DNA of 64,000 nucleotides from JAIQFL01 sp035501495. GTDB taxonomy: Bacteria; Acidobacteriota; Terriglobia; Bryobacterales; Bryobacteraceae. A program made the translations under genes and the position numbers. The notes below the pieces were generated by a model, which saw only the letters and a list, made by a program, of their open reading frames with translations, was not told the DNA's origin and ran no database searches. How positions within the stretch are numbered: the first letter of the stretch is position 1; each line of letters begins with the position of its first letter. The stretch lies in NCBI GenBank assembly GCA_035501495.1, contig DATJWB010000106.1:74773-138772 (forward strand), read 5' to 3'. This document shows, in pieces, positions 45,687-53,906 of this stretch.

Positions 45687-45797
45687 CTTGCGCGGTCCAC
45701 GCCGGCAATACTGTTTCCGTAGTGATCCAGGACTAAAACAGATTTTAGGACCTTGATCATTTTCATTCTAAGACTGAAGAACCGAAAGGAAAAGCCT

Positions 45798-46412
45798 ATG
45801 AAACTCGCAACTCTCGCGATATCGGCGATCCTGATCGCCGGCGGCGCCGGGCCGGCCGCCGGCCAAACGGGCGCTTCCCAGGTCGCTGTCGCATTCACAG
45901 GTGGATCGACCTGGACTTCCCCCAGTACCGGCATCTGCATCTGGTACCTCCCGCTGGTGGGGGATCTCGAATTCGCCTCGCTCTTCAACGGACCCCTGTT
46001 CGGCGCCCCGGTGGCGGACCGCGAACATTCCCGCTTCATCTGGGTGTCGGATTTCAGTGTCCAGGTGCTGCCCGCGAATCAGAGCTTCAACCTCCTGGCG
46101 CTGGTTCCGGCCGGCACGGCAACGATTTACTATACCGACCGGCCTGATCTTCGAGACTGGACCGACCTGACGAACCGGAGTACCTGGGGGCAACCGGTAG
46201 CCACGTTTGTCAGGAGGGCAGGTCTTTATCAAAGTGCCGACATGGGCGCCACCGACACTTTCATTTTCTCGGCAGACCTCGTGACCAGCACGCCCTTCAA
46301 ACTAAATGGGCAGACGTTCGACTTCAAGGACGTGATCCCGCACGGGATGACCTGCCACGAGACCGGCGTAAACGGAGCGGAAGCCGGCACCTGCCTGGCC
46401 AAAGGGCAATAG
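45798..46412 (+). CDS. Secreted protein of unknown function
   Basis: This is a 204-aa protein with a signal peptide (MKLATLAISAILIAGGAGPAAGQ). The mature part is beta-rich, with four aromatic Trp-containing stretches (STGICIWYLPLVGDL, RFIWVSDFSVQVL) and two late cysteines (MTCHETGVNGAEAGTC) that could form a disulfide. I do not recognise the family. The start has GAAAGGA eight bases upstream. It is divergent from the winged-helix/TPR regulator, its likely controller. Confidence 0.72.
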   Translation: MKLATLAISAILIAGGAGPAAGQTGASQVAVAFTGGSTWTSPSTGICIWYLPLVGDLEFASLFNGPLFGAPVADREHSRFIWVSDFSVQVLPANQSFNLLALVPAGTATIYYTDRPDLRDWTDLTNRSTWGQPVATFVRRAGLYQSADMGATDTFIFSADLVTSTPFKLNGQTFDFKDVIPHGMTCHETGVNGAEAGTCLAKGQ

Positions 46413-46438
46413 AATAAAGGGCTTACAAGGCTGGAACA

Positions 46439-46490
46439 GGTGTGGCAAGTCGCCAGGCGGCTTCCCGCGTGGCAAGAGTTGCCACACCAC
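46439..46490. repeat. Palindromic element, possible diverged REP-like copy
   Basis: The 10-base arms GGTGTGGCAA (46439-46448) and TTGCCACACC (46479-46488) pair perfectly around a 30-base loop. The right part (46471-46490) matches the repeat core at 14 of 20 positions. It lies between two convergent genes and could act as a two-way terminator. Confidence 0.45.
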
Positions 46491-46528
46491 GCTCCCTCAA
46501 GGCAAATCTTACACGTTCGGGAAGCCGA

Positions 46529-47035
46529 CTACTTTCCGCGGTCGAGTTTGAGCAGCGCGTCGGCCATGTGATTCACCGAGTGCTCCTCTTCCCGGCGGTT
46601 CGCATCGCTGCGCTGAAGGTCCGAAAGGACGGGGGCCAATTCCAGGTGAATCAGCTCATGCACGACGGTAAACTCCATGTCCTGCAACATCTCCTTGTCG
46701 GCCATGTGGTAGTCCGCAGGATCCAGGACGCGGATGACGGCGGTTTTCTTGGGCAGGTCCCAGTGGATATTTCCCAATGTTTTGGGTTTTAACTCGGAAG
46801 CGCGGGCCATGACCACCGAGATGTTCCAATCCTGTAGACTCAAACGCTGCTGCCAGACAGAGAGTCGTTCGGAAGTGTACGCTTGCGCGCGTTGGGTGCG
46901 TTCTTGCGGAGTGAACTCCGGCTGGTTTGGTACTTGCTGTGCACGACTACTGCCAACAGTCAGGAGATTCAAAAACAGGAAGGCAGAAAACGGTAACAAC
47001 CCTGGGGAATACCGGCCCAACATGTACCACATCAT
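46529..47035 (-). CDS. Small secreted HExxH protein (putative metallopeptidase)
   Basis: This is a 168-aa protein with a hydrophobic N-terminus ending in SSRAQQ, probably a signal peptide. The core has VVHELIHLELAP (His126, Glu127, His130), the zinc-protease motif, and an acidic REEEHSVN about 20 residues later that could give the third ligand (Glu150 or Glu151). It is much shorter than most zinc proteases and I cannot name its family. The start could be either of the first two Met codons or the one at 47023; no clear Shine-Dalgarno is present. Confidence 0.72.
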   Translation of the reverse strand: MMWYMLGRYSPGLLPFSAFLFLNLLTVGSSRAQQVPNQPEFTPQERTQRAQAYTSERLSVWQQRLSLQDWNISVVMARASELKPKTLGNIHWDLPKKTAVIRVLDPADYHMADKEMLQDMEFTVVHELIHLELAPVLSDLQRSDANRREEEHSVNHMADALLKLDRGK

Positions 47036-47148
47036 ACCAGATTTTTCCGTAGGTGTGTAATTTTGGGACGGGAGTTTTTGAGCTGTAGGGGGTGATTCGC
47101 TCCTTCCGGATGGTTTATGCTGGTCTTAACCCCGGAGAGGAGAACCTA

Positions 47149-47658
47149 ATGCCCTTTAAACTCAACGTGAACGGGCACACTACCACCGTAGACGCCCCAC
47201 CCGACATGCCCCTTTTATGGGTCATCCGGGATCTTCTGAATCTGGTTGGCACCAAGTACGGCTGCGGCATCGGACAGTGCGGCGCATGCACGGTCCACCT
47301 GGGTGGCCAGCCCGTACGCTCCTGCCTGACCCCGGTTTCGGCCGTGGGGAATCAGCCCATCACTACCCTGGAGGGCCTTTCAGCCGATGGCACGCACCCC
47401 GTGCAGATTGCCTGGCAGGACATCGATGTCCCACAGTGCGGCTACTGCCAGGCCGGGCAGATGATGTCGGCGGCGGCATTGCTCGCCAAAAACTCCAAGC
47501 CCACAGATAAGGATATCGATTCGGCGATGAACGGCAATTTGTGCCGCTGCGGAACCTACATCCGCATCCGGCAGGCCGTGCACAAGGCAGCCGAACTGAT
47601 GACCACCGCGCCGCACCGAACCAGCACCGGCGCAGGGGCAGCCGAGAGGCGGCAGTAA
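47149..47658 (+). CDS. iorA: Isoquinoline 1-oxidoreductase-type (2Fe-2S) subunit
   Basis: This 169-aa small subunit of a xanthine-oxidase-family molybdenum hydroxylase carries eight cysteines for two [2Fe-2S] clusters: Cys39, 44, 47 and 59 (plant-ferredoxin type) and Cys97, 100, 132 and 134. It passes electrons from the molybdenum subunit encoded 11 bases downstream. There is no signal of its own, so it is probably exported with its partner. GGAGAGGAG lies upstream of the ATG. The hydroxylated substrate is unknown. Confidence 0.93.
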   Translation: MPFKLNVNGHTTTVDAPPDMPLLWVIRDLLNLVGTKYGCGIGQCGACTVHLGGQPVRSCLTPVSAVGNQPITTLEGLSADGTHPVQIAWQDIDVPQCGYCQAGQMMSAAALLAKNSKPTDKDIDSAMNGNLCRCGTYIRIRQAVHKAAELMTTAPHRTSTGAGAAERRQ

Positions 47659-47669
47659 GGAGGCGGAAC

Positions 47670-49928
47670 ATGAAGCGCTCAGAGAAAATGCAAATCCAAC
47701 GCCGTTCCTTTCTGAAGCTCAGCGCGCTTGCTGGCGGTGGCGTGCTGTTCGGGCTGTATGAAGTTCCCAAGGCCGCTGCGCAGGGGCGAGGCGGGCCACA
47801 GGTTCCCCCTGATCCGCACAACTACATTCGCGTCGCAGCGGATGGCACCGTCACCATCATGGCCAAGAATCCCGAAGTCGGCCAGGGCGTCCGCACCATG
47901 CTCCCCATGCTCATCGCAGAGGAACTCGACGTCGATTGGAAGTCGGTGAAAATCGAACAGGCCGATTTCGACGACAGCAAGTATGCCGCGCAGAGCGCCG
48001 GGGGAAGCACGGCCACGCCCATCAACTGGATGCCCATGCGGCAGGTGGGCGCCGCCGGACGAGCGCTGTTCGTCACGGCCGCGGCGCAAACCTGGAACGT
48101 GCCGGAATCGGAATGCACCACGGCATCCGGACGGGTGATGCACCAGGCATCGAACCGATCGCTCGGTTATGGAGAGCTCGCCACGAAAGCCGCCACTCTG
48201 CCGGCGCCCGCGCTGGCGAGCGTCAAGCTCAAAGATCCGAAGGACTACAAGATCGTCGGCCACACCCAGCCCGGCACCGACGTGCACAGCATCGTGACCG
48301 GCAAGCCGCTGTTCGCCATCGACGTCAAGCTGCCCGGCATGCTGTACGCGGTGTACGAGAAGTGCGGCGTTCTGGGCGGCAGGGTGACCAGTTCGAACAT
48401 CGAGGACATCCGGAAGATGCCCGGCGTGAGGCACGCCTTCGTGGTGGAGCGGCCGGAGATTAGCGGCGCCGTGGTGGGTGATCCGGGCCTCGAGAGCGGC
48501 ATCGCGATCGTCGCCGACAACTGGTGGCTGGCGCAATCCGCCCGCAAGAAACTGCAGGTCACCTGGAATGAAGGTCCGCGAGCCGGTCAGAGCAGCGAAG
48601 GCTTCGCGAAGTGGGCCGATGAGCAGAGCAAGAAGGCCCCGCAGCGTCCCATCCGCGAAGACGGCGATGCCGAAGGAGCGCTCAAGAGCGCATCGAAGGT
48701 GGTGGAAGCCGCCTATTCCTACCCGTTCATCGCGCATGCTCCGCTCGAGCCGGAGGGCGCAACCGCGCACTGGAAGGACGGCAAGCTCGACATCTGGACC
48801 AACAGCCAGCAGCCGGGCCCGGGGCGGCGGATGGTCGCTCAGACGCTGGGAATCGACGAGAAGAGCGTCAACCTGCACATGGTCCGCGGCGGCGGCGGCT
48901 TCGGCCGGCGCCTCACCAACGACTACATGATCGAGGCCGGCTACATCGCCAAGGAGATCGGCGTTCCCGTCAAGCTGCAGTGGTCGCGCGAAGACGACAT
49001 GACGCACGACTACTATCGCCCCGGCGGCTTCCAGTACCTCAAGGCGGGGCTCGACGGATCGGGGAAGATCGTGGCGTGGCGCAATCACTTCATCAGCTAC
49101 GGCGAAGGGGAGCGCTTCGTGTCGTCGGGCGGCATGGGGCCGACCGAGTTTCCGCAGCGGTTCATCCCCAACTACGCGCTGCACACGTCGGTGCAGCCGC
49201 TGGGCATCCGCACGGGAGCGTTGCGCGCCCCGAGCAGCAATGCGTTCGCGTTCGTGATCCAGTCGTTCATCGATGAACTGGCGCATGCGGCGGGCAAGGA
49301 CCCGGTGCAGTTCCGGCTGGAGCTGCTGGATTCGGCGCAGCCGCTGCCCCCGAATCCGCCGGCAGCGCCGGGCGGCCGGGGCGGTTTCGGCGCTCCGGGA
49401 ATGAATCCCGATCGCATGAAGGGCGTGGTCCAACTGGTAGCCGAGAAGTCGAATTGGGGAAAGCGAACCTTACCCAAGGGAACGGCCCTGGGGGTGGCGT
49501 TCCACTTCAGTCACATGGGGTACTTCGCCGAGGTCGCCGAGGTCAAAGTGGATGCCGCCAACAAGGTGAAGATCAACAGGATCTGGGTGGCGGCGGACGT
49601 CGGCAGCCAGATCATCAATCCCGGCGCCGCGGACAACATCGTGCAAGGCGGGATTATCGACGGCCTGAGCGAGTTGATGGGACAGGAGATCACGGTAGCC
49701 AAGGGCCGCGTGGTGCAGAACAATTTCCATCAGCACACGATGGTCCGCCTGGCGCAATCGCCGCCGGAGATCGAAGTCCACTATCTGAAGTCCAACAACA
49801 ATCCGACGGGATTGGGAGAGCCGGCCTTGCCGCCGATTCTGCCGGCCGTCGCCAACGCCATCTTCTCCGCAACAGGGAAGCGCGTGCGATCGCTGCCGTT
49901 CTCGAAGTCCGGCTTCAGCTGGGCATAG
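47670..49928 (+). CDS. iorB: Isoquinoline 1-oxidoreductase-type molybdopterin-binding subunit
   Basis: This 752-aa large subunit binds the molybdenum cofactor and hydroxylates an aromatic heterocycle or aldehyde. It has a twin-arginine signal (IQRRSFLKLSALAGGG), so the complex is periplasmic, as known for IorB-type enzymes. GGGGFGRRLTNDY and the late GLGEPALPP segments are conserved in the family. AAGGAGG six bases before the ATG supports the start. No FAD subunit is adjacent, which also fits the IorAB type where electrons go to a cytochrome. Confidence 0.92.
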   Translation: MKRSEKMQIQRRSFLKLSALAGGGVLFGLYEVPKAAAQGRGGPQVPPDPHNYIRVAADGTVTIMAKNPEVGQGVRTMLPMLIAEELDVDWKSVKIEQADFDDSKYAAQSAGGSTATPINWMPMRQVGAAGRALFVTAAAQTWNVPESECTTASGRVMHQASNRSLGYGELATKAATLPAPALASVKLKDPKDYKIVGHTQPGTDVHSIVTGKPLFAIDVKLPGMLYAVYEKCGVLGGRVTSSNIEDIRKMPGVRHAFVVERPEISGAVVGDPGLESGIAIVADNWWLAQSARKKLQVTWNEGPRAGQSSEGFAKWADEQSKKAPQRPIREDGDAEGALKSASKVVEAAYSYPFIAHAPLEPEGATAHWKDGKLDIWTNSQQPGPGRRMVAQTLGIDEKSVNLHMVRGGGGFGRRLTNDYMIEAGYIAKEIGVPVKLQWSREDDMTHDYYRPGGFQYLKAGLDGSGKIVAWRNHFISYGEGERFVSSGGMGPTEFPQRFIPNYALHTSVQPLGIRTGALRAPSSNAFAFVIQSFIDELAHAAGKDPVQFRLELLDSAQPLPPNPPAAPGGRGGFGAPGMNPDRMKGVVQLVAEKSNWGKRTLPKGTALGVAFHFSHMGYFAEVAEVKVDAANKVKINRIWVAADVGSQIINPGAADNIVQGGIIDGLSELMGQEITVAKGRVVQNNFHQHTMVRLAQSPPEIEVHYLKSNNNPTGLGEPALPPILPAVANAIFSATGKRVRSLPFSKSGFSWA

Positions 49929-50753
49929 ATGTTGTGGCGCGGACACTCGTGTCTGCCGCGTCGGCACTCATGCCGACCCTTTTTCGACTCTCCACAGGGT
50001 CCGGGCAGGAGTGCCTGCGCCACAGTATTGCTCCTGGCCCTCTTCTGCGCCCCGGGGATCGCGCAGGACGAGCGCAAAGTGGTGTCGCCCGACGGCCAGT
50101 TGGAGTTCCGGCTGGGAGTCGCGCAGCCCGAAAGCGGCGCGCTCTCACGGCTGGCCTACCAGCTCTTCTATCACGGCAAGCCGCTCATCGACACCTCGTA
50201 TCTCGGTCTCAATATCCATTTCCAGGAGCCGTTGCTGGGCGAGAATGTCGGGCTCACCTCCTCGCAGCATTCCGAGACGTCCCGCTTCCACTCACTGACC
50301 GCGGCCTACATGCAGAACGGTTCGCTGGCGCGGCGCATCGACGTCGAGGTAAGGGTGGCGAATGATGGGGTCGCTTTCCGCTACAGAGTTCCGATTTCCA
50401 GCCCGTTGATGGAGCTGCTGCTGGAGGACGAGACCACGGAGTTCAACCTGGCCAGAGAGCCCGTGGAGCCCGGCGGGATCGATCCCAACGCGTATCTGAC
50501 ACTCCCATTCGTGATGCGGCAACCCGGCGGCGACTGGCTGGCGATTACCGAAGCAGGGGCGGGTGGTTATCCGAAGGCATCGCTGGTGCGTTCCGAGGGA
50601 ACGGTCCTGCTCACCCGCCTCGAGTCGCGTCCCCGCAATCCTGGCATCGTGTTCGAAGGCACCCCGCCTCTGACATGCCCCTGGCGCGTCATCATCGTGG
50701 GCACCAGCCGCGAGCATCTGATGCAGGCGGAGATTCTCAGGAGTTTGAACTAG
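49929..50753 (+). CDS. GH97 N-terminal-domain-only protein, probably truncated
   Basis: This 274-aa product is only the N-terminal beta-sandwich of glycoside hydrolase family 97 (VVSPDGQLEFRLGVA ... PLTCPWRVIIVGTSREHLMQAEILRSLN). It stops where the catalytic barrel should begin; full GH97 enzymes are about 650-700 aa, so it cannot be an active glycosidase. The first 30 codons are read from a REP-like repeat, running into a short signal-like stretch (CATVLLLALFCAPGIAQ). The ATG overlaps nothing but directly follows the iorB stop. The 3' end overlaps the metallophosphoesterase stop by 17 bases. Either decay or a free-standing domain is possible. Confidence 0.6.
   Translation: MLWRGHSCLPRRHSCRPFFDSPQGPGRSACATVLLLALFCAPGIAQDERKVVSPDGQLEFRLGVAQPESGALSRLAYQLFYHGKPLIDTSYLGLNIHFQEPLLGENVGLTSSQHSETSRFHSLTAAYMQNGSLARRIDVEVRVANDGVAFRYRVPISSPLMELLLEDETTEFNLAREPVEPGGIDPNAYLTLPFVMRQPGGDWLAITEAGAGGYPKASLVRSEGTVLLTRLESRPRNPGIVFEGTPPLTCPWRVIIVGTSREHLMQAEILRSLN
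49934..50023. repeat. Full REP-like element with inverted ends
   Basis: The left end GTGGCGCGGACACTCGTGTC and the right end GGCAGGAGTGCCTGCGCCAC (50004-50023) are imperfect inverted copies of the core, giving a roughly 90-base element like a REPIN. The right core is identical to that in pbpC. It occupies the first codons of the GH97 fragment. Confidence 0.75.
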
Positions 50754-52017
50754 CGCTTTCGAGATTCGGATTGCCCCGCGTCAGCGAATACACCGTGATT
50801 TCCGGCGGCGCACCGACTCGCATCGGGATGAAAATGGTGCCGATGCCGCGATTCACGTAGAGCTGCCCTCCGGGTTTTCCGAACCATCCCGAAACGTACG
50901 GAGTTACCAGGCGGCTGGGAGCGATCTCGGGACTGATGAATTCCAGGGCCAATTGCCCGCCATGCGTATGACCGGCCAAACTCAGATCGATTCCCAACTC
51001 CGCGGCGCGGTCGAAGGTGTCCGGATTGTGACTGAGCAGAATGTTGACACGATCGCGGTCCACCAGCCCTTCGATGTTTCCGAGCAGCGGCCAGACCGGC
51101 GGTGAAGGTCCAAAACGCCGCGGGCTCTGGAAGTCCACGCCGATGAAGTTGAACGAATCGGCCCCGATGGTGACCGGCACATTCGTTCCCCGCAGCATCC
51201 GCACCCCCGTCTGGCGGAACAACTCGGTAATCGAATCTTCCACCCGCGCCCACATATCGTGGTTGCCCAGGCAGCCGTACACGCCGAATGGCGCGCGCAG
51301 ACCGCGAAGGGCATCCACCACCGCTTCCTGCGTATTGGGGTCGAAGGTGACGAAATCGCCCGTGAGCACGATCATCTCGGCCTTCTGCGCGTTGGCAATC
51401 GCGACGTACTTGCGGATTTCGTCGGCGGGCATGAACGGCCCGATGTGGATATCGGAGAGTTGGCAGATGCGGAAGCCATCGAAGGCGCGCGGAAGGCGGG
51501 CGAGCCGGATGGGCTGTGGCGTGACCTGCACATTGATGCGGCCGTAAAACAGGCCGTAGGCTCCGGCCACGAAGGGGGTGGCGATTACGGCAGTTGCGGC
51601 GTGCTCCAGAAGATGCCGCCGGGACGGCGATTCGAGGGCCGGGTCCGGGGCGCGCCTCCGGGCCATCAGCAGGCGGACACCGCGGGCGATTCCCCGCACG
51701 ATCTCGATGGGGATCGCCAACAGGAAAGCGAACAGCGAACTGGCCGCCCACCAGAGAAACGGCGCTGCCAGCACCGCGTCGCGGAAGGTGAGGTAGACGG
51801 TTTCATGACCACTCCGCCAGGCAGCAAAATTAAACTGATAAAGGAACCAGTAGGCCGCGGCGGCCACCGCCATGAGCGCCGCACGAAAGATACGAGAAGG
51901 AATGCGCCGCGCGAGAAATCGGTACCCGCGCCAACCAAAGTAGACTTGGGCGATTCCCAGAATCAAAAAGGCGGCTGAAAAGGGTGACATGGATGATGCA
52001 ACTCCATTGTCGGACAT
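50737..52017 (-). CDS. Membrane-anchored metallophosphoesterase (YkuE-like)
   Basis: This is a 426-aa protein with about four N-terminal hydrophobic segments, the last after SRRHLLEHAATAVIATPF (twin-arginine-like), then a calcineurin-type phosphoesterase domain. Metal-site motifs are complete: LSDIHIG, GDFV, GNHDMW, SHNPD and GHTHGG. It probably hydrolyses a phosphoester such as a lipid intermediate at the outer face of the membrane. AGGAG just before the ATG at 52017 supports this start over the upstream in-frame ATG at 52053. Confidence 0.88.
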   Translation of the reverse strand: MSDNGVASSMSPFSAAFLILGIAQVYFGWRGYRFLARRIPSRIFRAALMAVAAAAYWFLYQFNFAAWRSGHETVYLTFRDAVLAAPFLWWAASSLFAFLLAIPIEIVRGIARGVRLLMARRRAPDPALESPSRRHLLEHAATAVIATPFVAGAYGLFYGRINVQVTPQPIRLARLPRAFDGFRICQLSDIHIGPFMPADEIRKYVAIANAQKAEMIVLTGDFVTFDPNTQEAVVDALRGLRAPFGVYGCLGNHDMWARVEDSITELFRQTGVRMLRGTNVPVTIGADSFNFIGVDFQSPRRFGPSPPVWPLLGNIEGLVDRDRVNILLSHNPDTFDRAAELGIDLSLAGHTHGGQLALEFISPEIAPSRLVTPYVSGWFGKPGGQLYVNRGIGTIFIPMRVGAPPEITVYSLTRGNPNLESASSNS

Positions 52018-52092
52018 TTCTCCTGGCCGTATGAAATTCGCCGGAACGAACACCGGCCCGCTCTCGTTTCATCCGGTAGCGAGACCCGACGA

Positions 52093-52869
52093 ATGCGGCC
52101 CATCGGTTTGTTCGTGTTCCTGGCAGCCTCTGCCCTCGCGCAGGACGCAGCCCCGCCGGCCTTCGAAGTGGCCAGCGTCAAGATGAACCCCGGATTCAGC
52201 CAGGCGGACCGTGCGACCTGGCATAACACTATTGACCACTCCCCCACAAGCCTTACCATGCGCAACTTTGATCTGGCGATGGCGGTCGCTTGGGCTTACC
52301 ACGTGCAGCGTGCGGAGGTCTTCGGGCCCGGCTGGATCGATTCGACCCGCTACGACATACAGGCCAAGACGAGCCGGCCATCGAAGGAAAGCGAGATGCG
52401 CCGGATGTTGAAGGCCCTGCTGGTGGAGCGATTCCAACTGGAGGCACACTGCGAAACCCGGCAGTTGGAGGTCATGGCACTGGTGAATTCCAGGGCCGGC
52501 CACAGGATGACTGCGTCCGAAACCGATGGTCCTTTACAGGACCGGGAGGACCCGGTTCGCGGCACGGTCATCACCGGGGCCAGCCTGGCGGAGCTGGCGA
52601 ACGAGATGTCGCGCGAGGTCAATCTGCCCATCGTCGACAGGACCGGCCTCTCGGGGCGCTTCGATTTCACCTTCAACACCCAGAAGTACCTGCTGGCATT
52701 GCGTTCGCGGGTGATTTCGGATGGCCATCCGCCGAGCGAATCGGATGTCCGGGTGATGCTGCTCGAGGACGTTGTGGCCGGCGAACTGGGGCTTCGGCTG
52801 GAGCCTCGCAGGGCGCCGGTCGAGGTCGTGGTGATCGATCGCGCGCACAAATCCCCCGCCGAGAATTGA
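52093..52869 (+). CDS. TIGR03435 family secreted protein
   Basis: This is a 258-aa protein of a family expanded in Solibacter and related acidobacteria. It shows the typical start of the mature part, PAFEVASVKMNPGF, the YDIQAKT segment, a MLKALLVERFQLEAH motif and a C-terminal GLRLEPRRAPVEVVVIDRA. The signal peptide is MRPIGLFVFLAASALAQ. The function is unknown; the last third resembles a secretin/TonB short domain (STN-like). Its presence is a good taxonomic hint. It is divergent from the metallophosphoesterase (75 bases between starts). Confidence 0.93.
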   Translation: MRPIGLFVFLAASALAQDAAPPAFEVASVKMNPGFSQADRATWHNTIDHSPTSLTMRNFDLAMAVAWAYHVQRAEVFGPGWIDSTRYDIQAKTSRPSKESEMRRMLKALLVERFQLEAHCETRQLEVMALVNSRAGHRMTASETDGPLQDREDPVRGTVITGASLAELANEMSREVNLPIVDRTGLSGRFDFTFNTQKYLLALRSRVISDGHPPSESDVRVMLLEDVVAGELGLRLEPRRAPVEVVVIDRAHKSPAEN

Positions 52870-52969
52870 GCCCGCACCGCGGACCCGGCCGGGAATAATC
52901 GCCCTTCGCCGGCGTCAGTTGGTAAGGAGTGGGTGTTGAGGCCCAAAATGAGGGGGAGGGATTTCTGAT

Positions 52970-53845
52970 ATGACACGACGGCTCGCGGCTGGTGCCGTGT
53001 TGCTGGCGGTGCCGGTTTTGCTGGCCCAACCGCCTGGAACGAAGAACGCAGACGTCGAGGCCAAGCCCTTTCGGGACCAGTCCGCGGCGTCCATCTCTTA
53101 CAGCGGCGGCAAGGAGGGCGAAAGGATCGTCGAGATCACCAACGTGTCCTACGAAGTGACGGGAGACTCGGTTCCCGGACGACCCTCGGGTTCCCGCCTG
53201 GCGCTCCGCACTACGACCCGCTCGAAGTGGTCCGTGGGAGATGAAGGCACGGACGCCACGGTCACCGTCGAAGCCTGGCCCCTGGGAGTCGGTCTCCAGC
53301 AGAAGCCCCTGTACGCTTTGAATTTGCCGGGCATCGGCGCGCGCATCGTGGACTTGGGAATTCTGCTGGTGGACCGCAGCCTGGATGGAGATACCTTTTG
53401 GTGGTCGGTTCATAAGCTCGGCACCGGAGAGCATCTCTTCGACACCTATGTAGACCTGCTGCGCTTCACCATCTCGCGGGCTGACGGAACGGGCCGCTAC
53501 GCCGGGCTGGAGGTGCCTCCCGACGACGCGGCAGACGGGCGGCTCCGGGAGCCGCACGCGGTTGCCGTCCTGGCATATGCTTCCGACGAGAAGGTGATTC
53601 GCGAGGTGCTGATCACCTGCGCCGATACGAATCGCGCCGCGCTATTGCGATCGTACGCGGACACCACGCGCACGCTGCAGCTTGTGGAGCGGCCGGCGGG
53701 CCGCGAGATCCGCATCACTTTTGAAGACAATTATCCATCGCCGCCCCACACGACCGTCGTCTCCATTCCGATCGCGAAAGACGACCTGGATGTGGCCCAC
53801 GCCCAGCTCCCGCCCGGCCTGCGTGCCGCCGCCTGGCATCGGTAG
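52970..53845 (+). CDS. Secreted protein of unknown function
   Basis: This is a 291-aa protein with a signal peptide (MTRRLAAGAVLLAVPVLLAQ). The mature region is beta-rich, with three or four repeated sandwich-like strands (ERIVEITNVSYEVTGD, KWSVGDEGTDATVTVEAWPLG) and no enzyme motif that I recognise. GGGGGAGGG about 8-16 bases before the ATG supports the start. It is followed by the MidA-like methyltransferase gene 61 bases later, and may be co-transcribed. Confidence 0.7.
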   Translation: MTRRLAAGAVLLAVPVLLAQPPGTKNADVEAKPFRDQSAASISYSGGKEGERIVEITNVSYEVTGDSVPGRPSGSRLALRTTTRSKWSVGDEGTDATVTVEAWPLGVGLQQKPLYALNLPGIGARIVDLGILLVDRSLDGDTFWWSVHKLGTGEHLFDTYVDLLRFTISRADGTGRYAGLEVPPDDAADGRLREPHAVAVLAYASDEKVIREVLITCADTNRAALLRSYADTTRTLQLVERPAGREIRITFEDNYPSPPHTTVVSIPIAKDDLDVAHAQLPPGLRAAAWHR

Positions 53846-53906
53846 GACGCCGTTGGCACCCACTCGGCCTCCCCAAATCGGCATTTACATGCAGTAAGCT
53901 GACAGA

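Noticed and set aside
47679..49433. 584-codon minus-strand frame opposite iorB
   Set aside because: Antisense to the conserved molybdopterin-binding sequence; Arg/His/Ala-rich with no domain.
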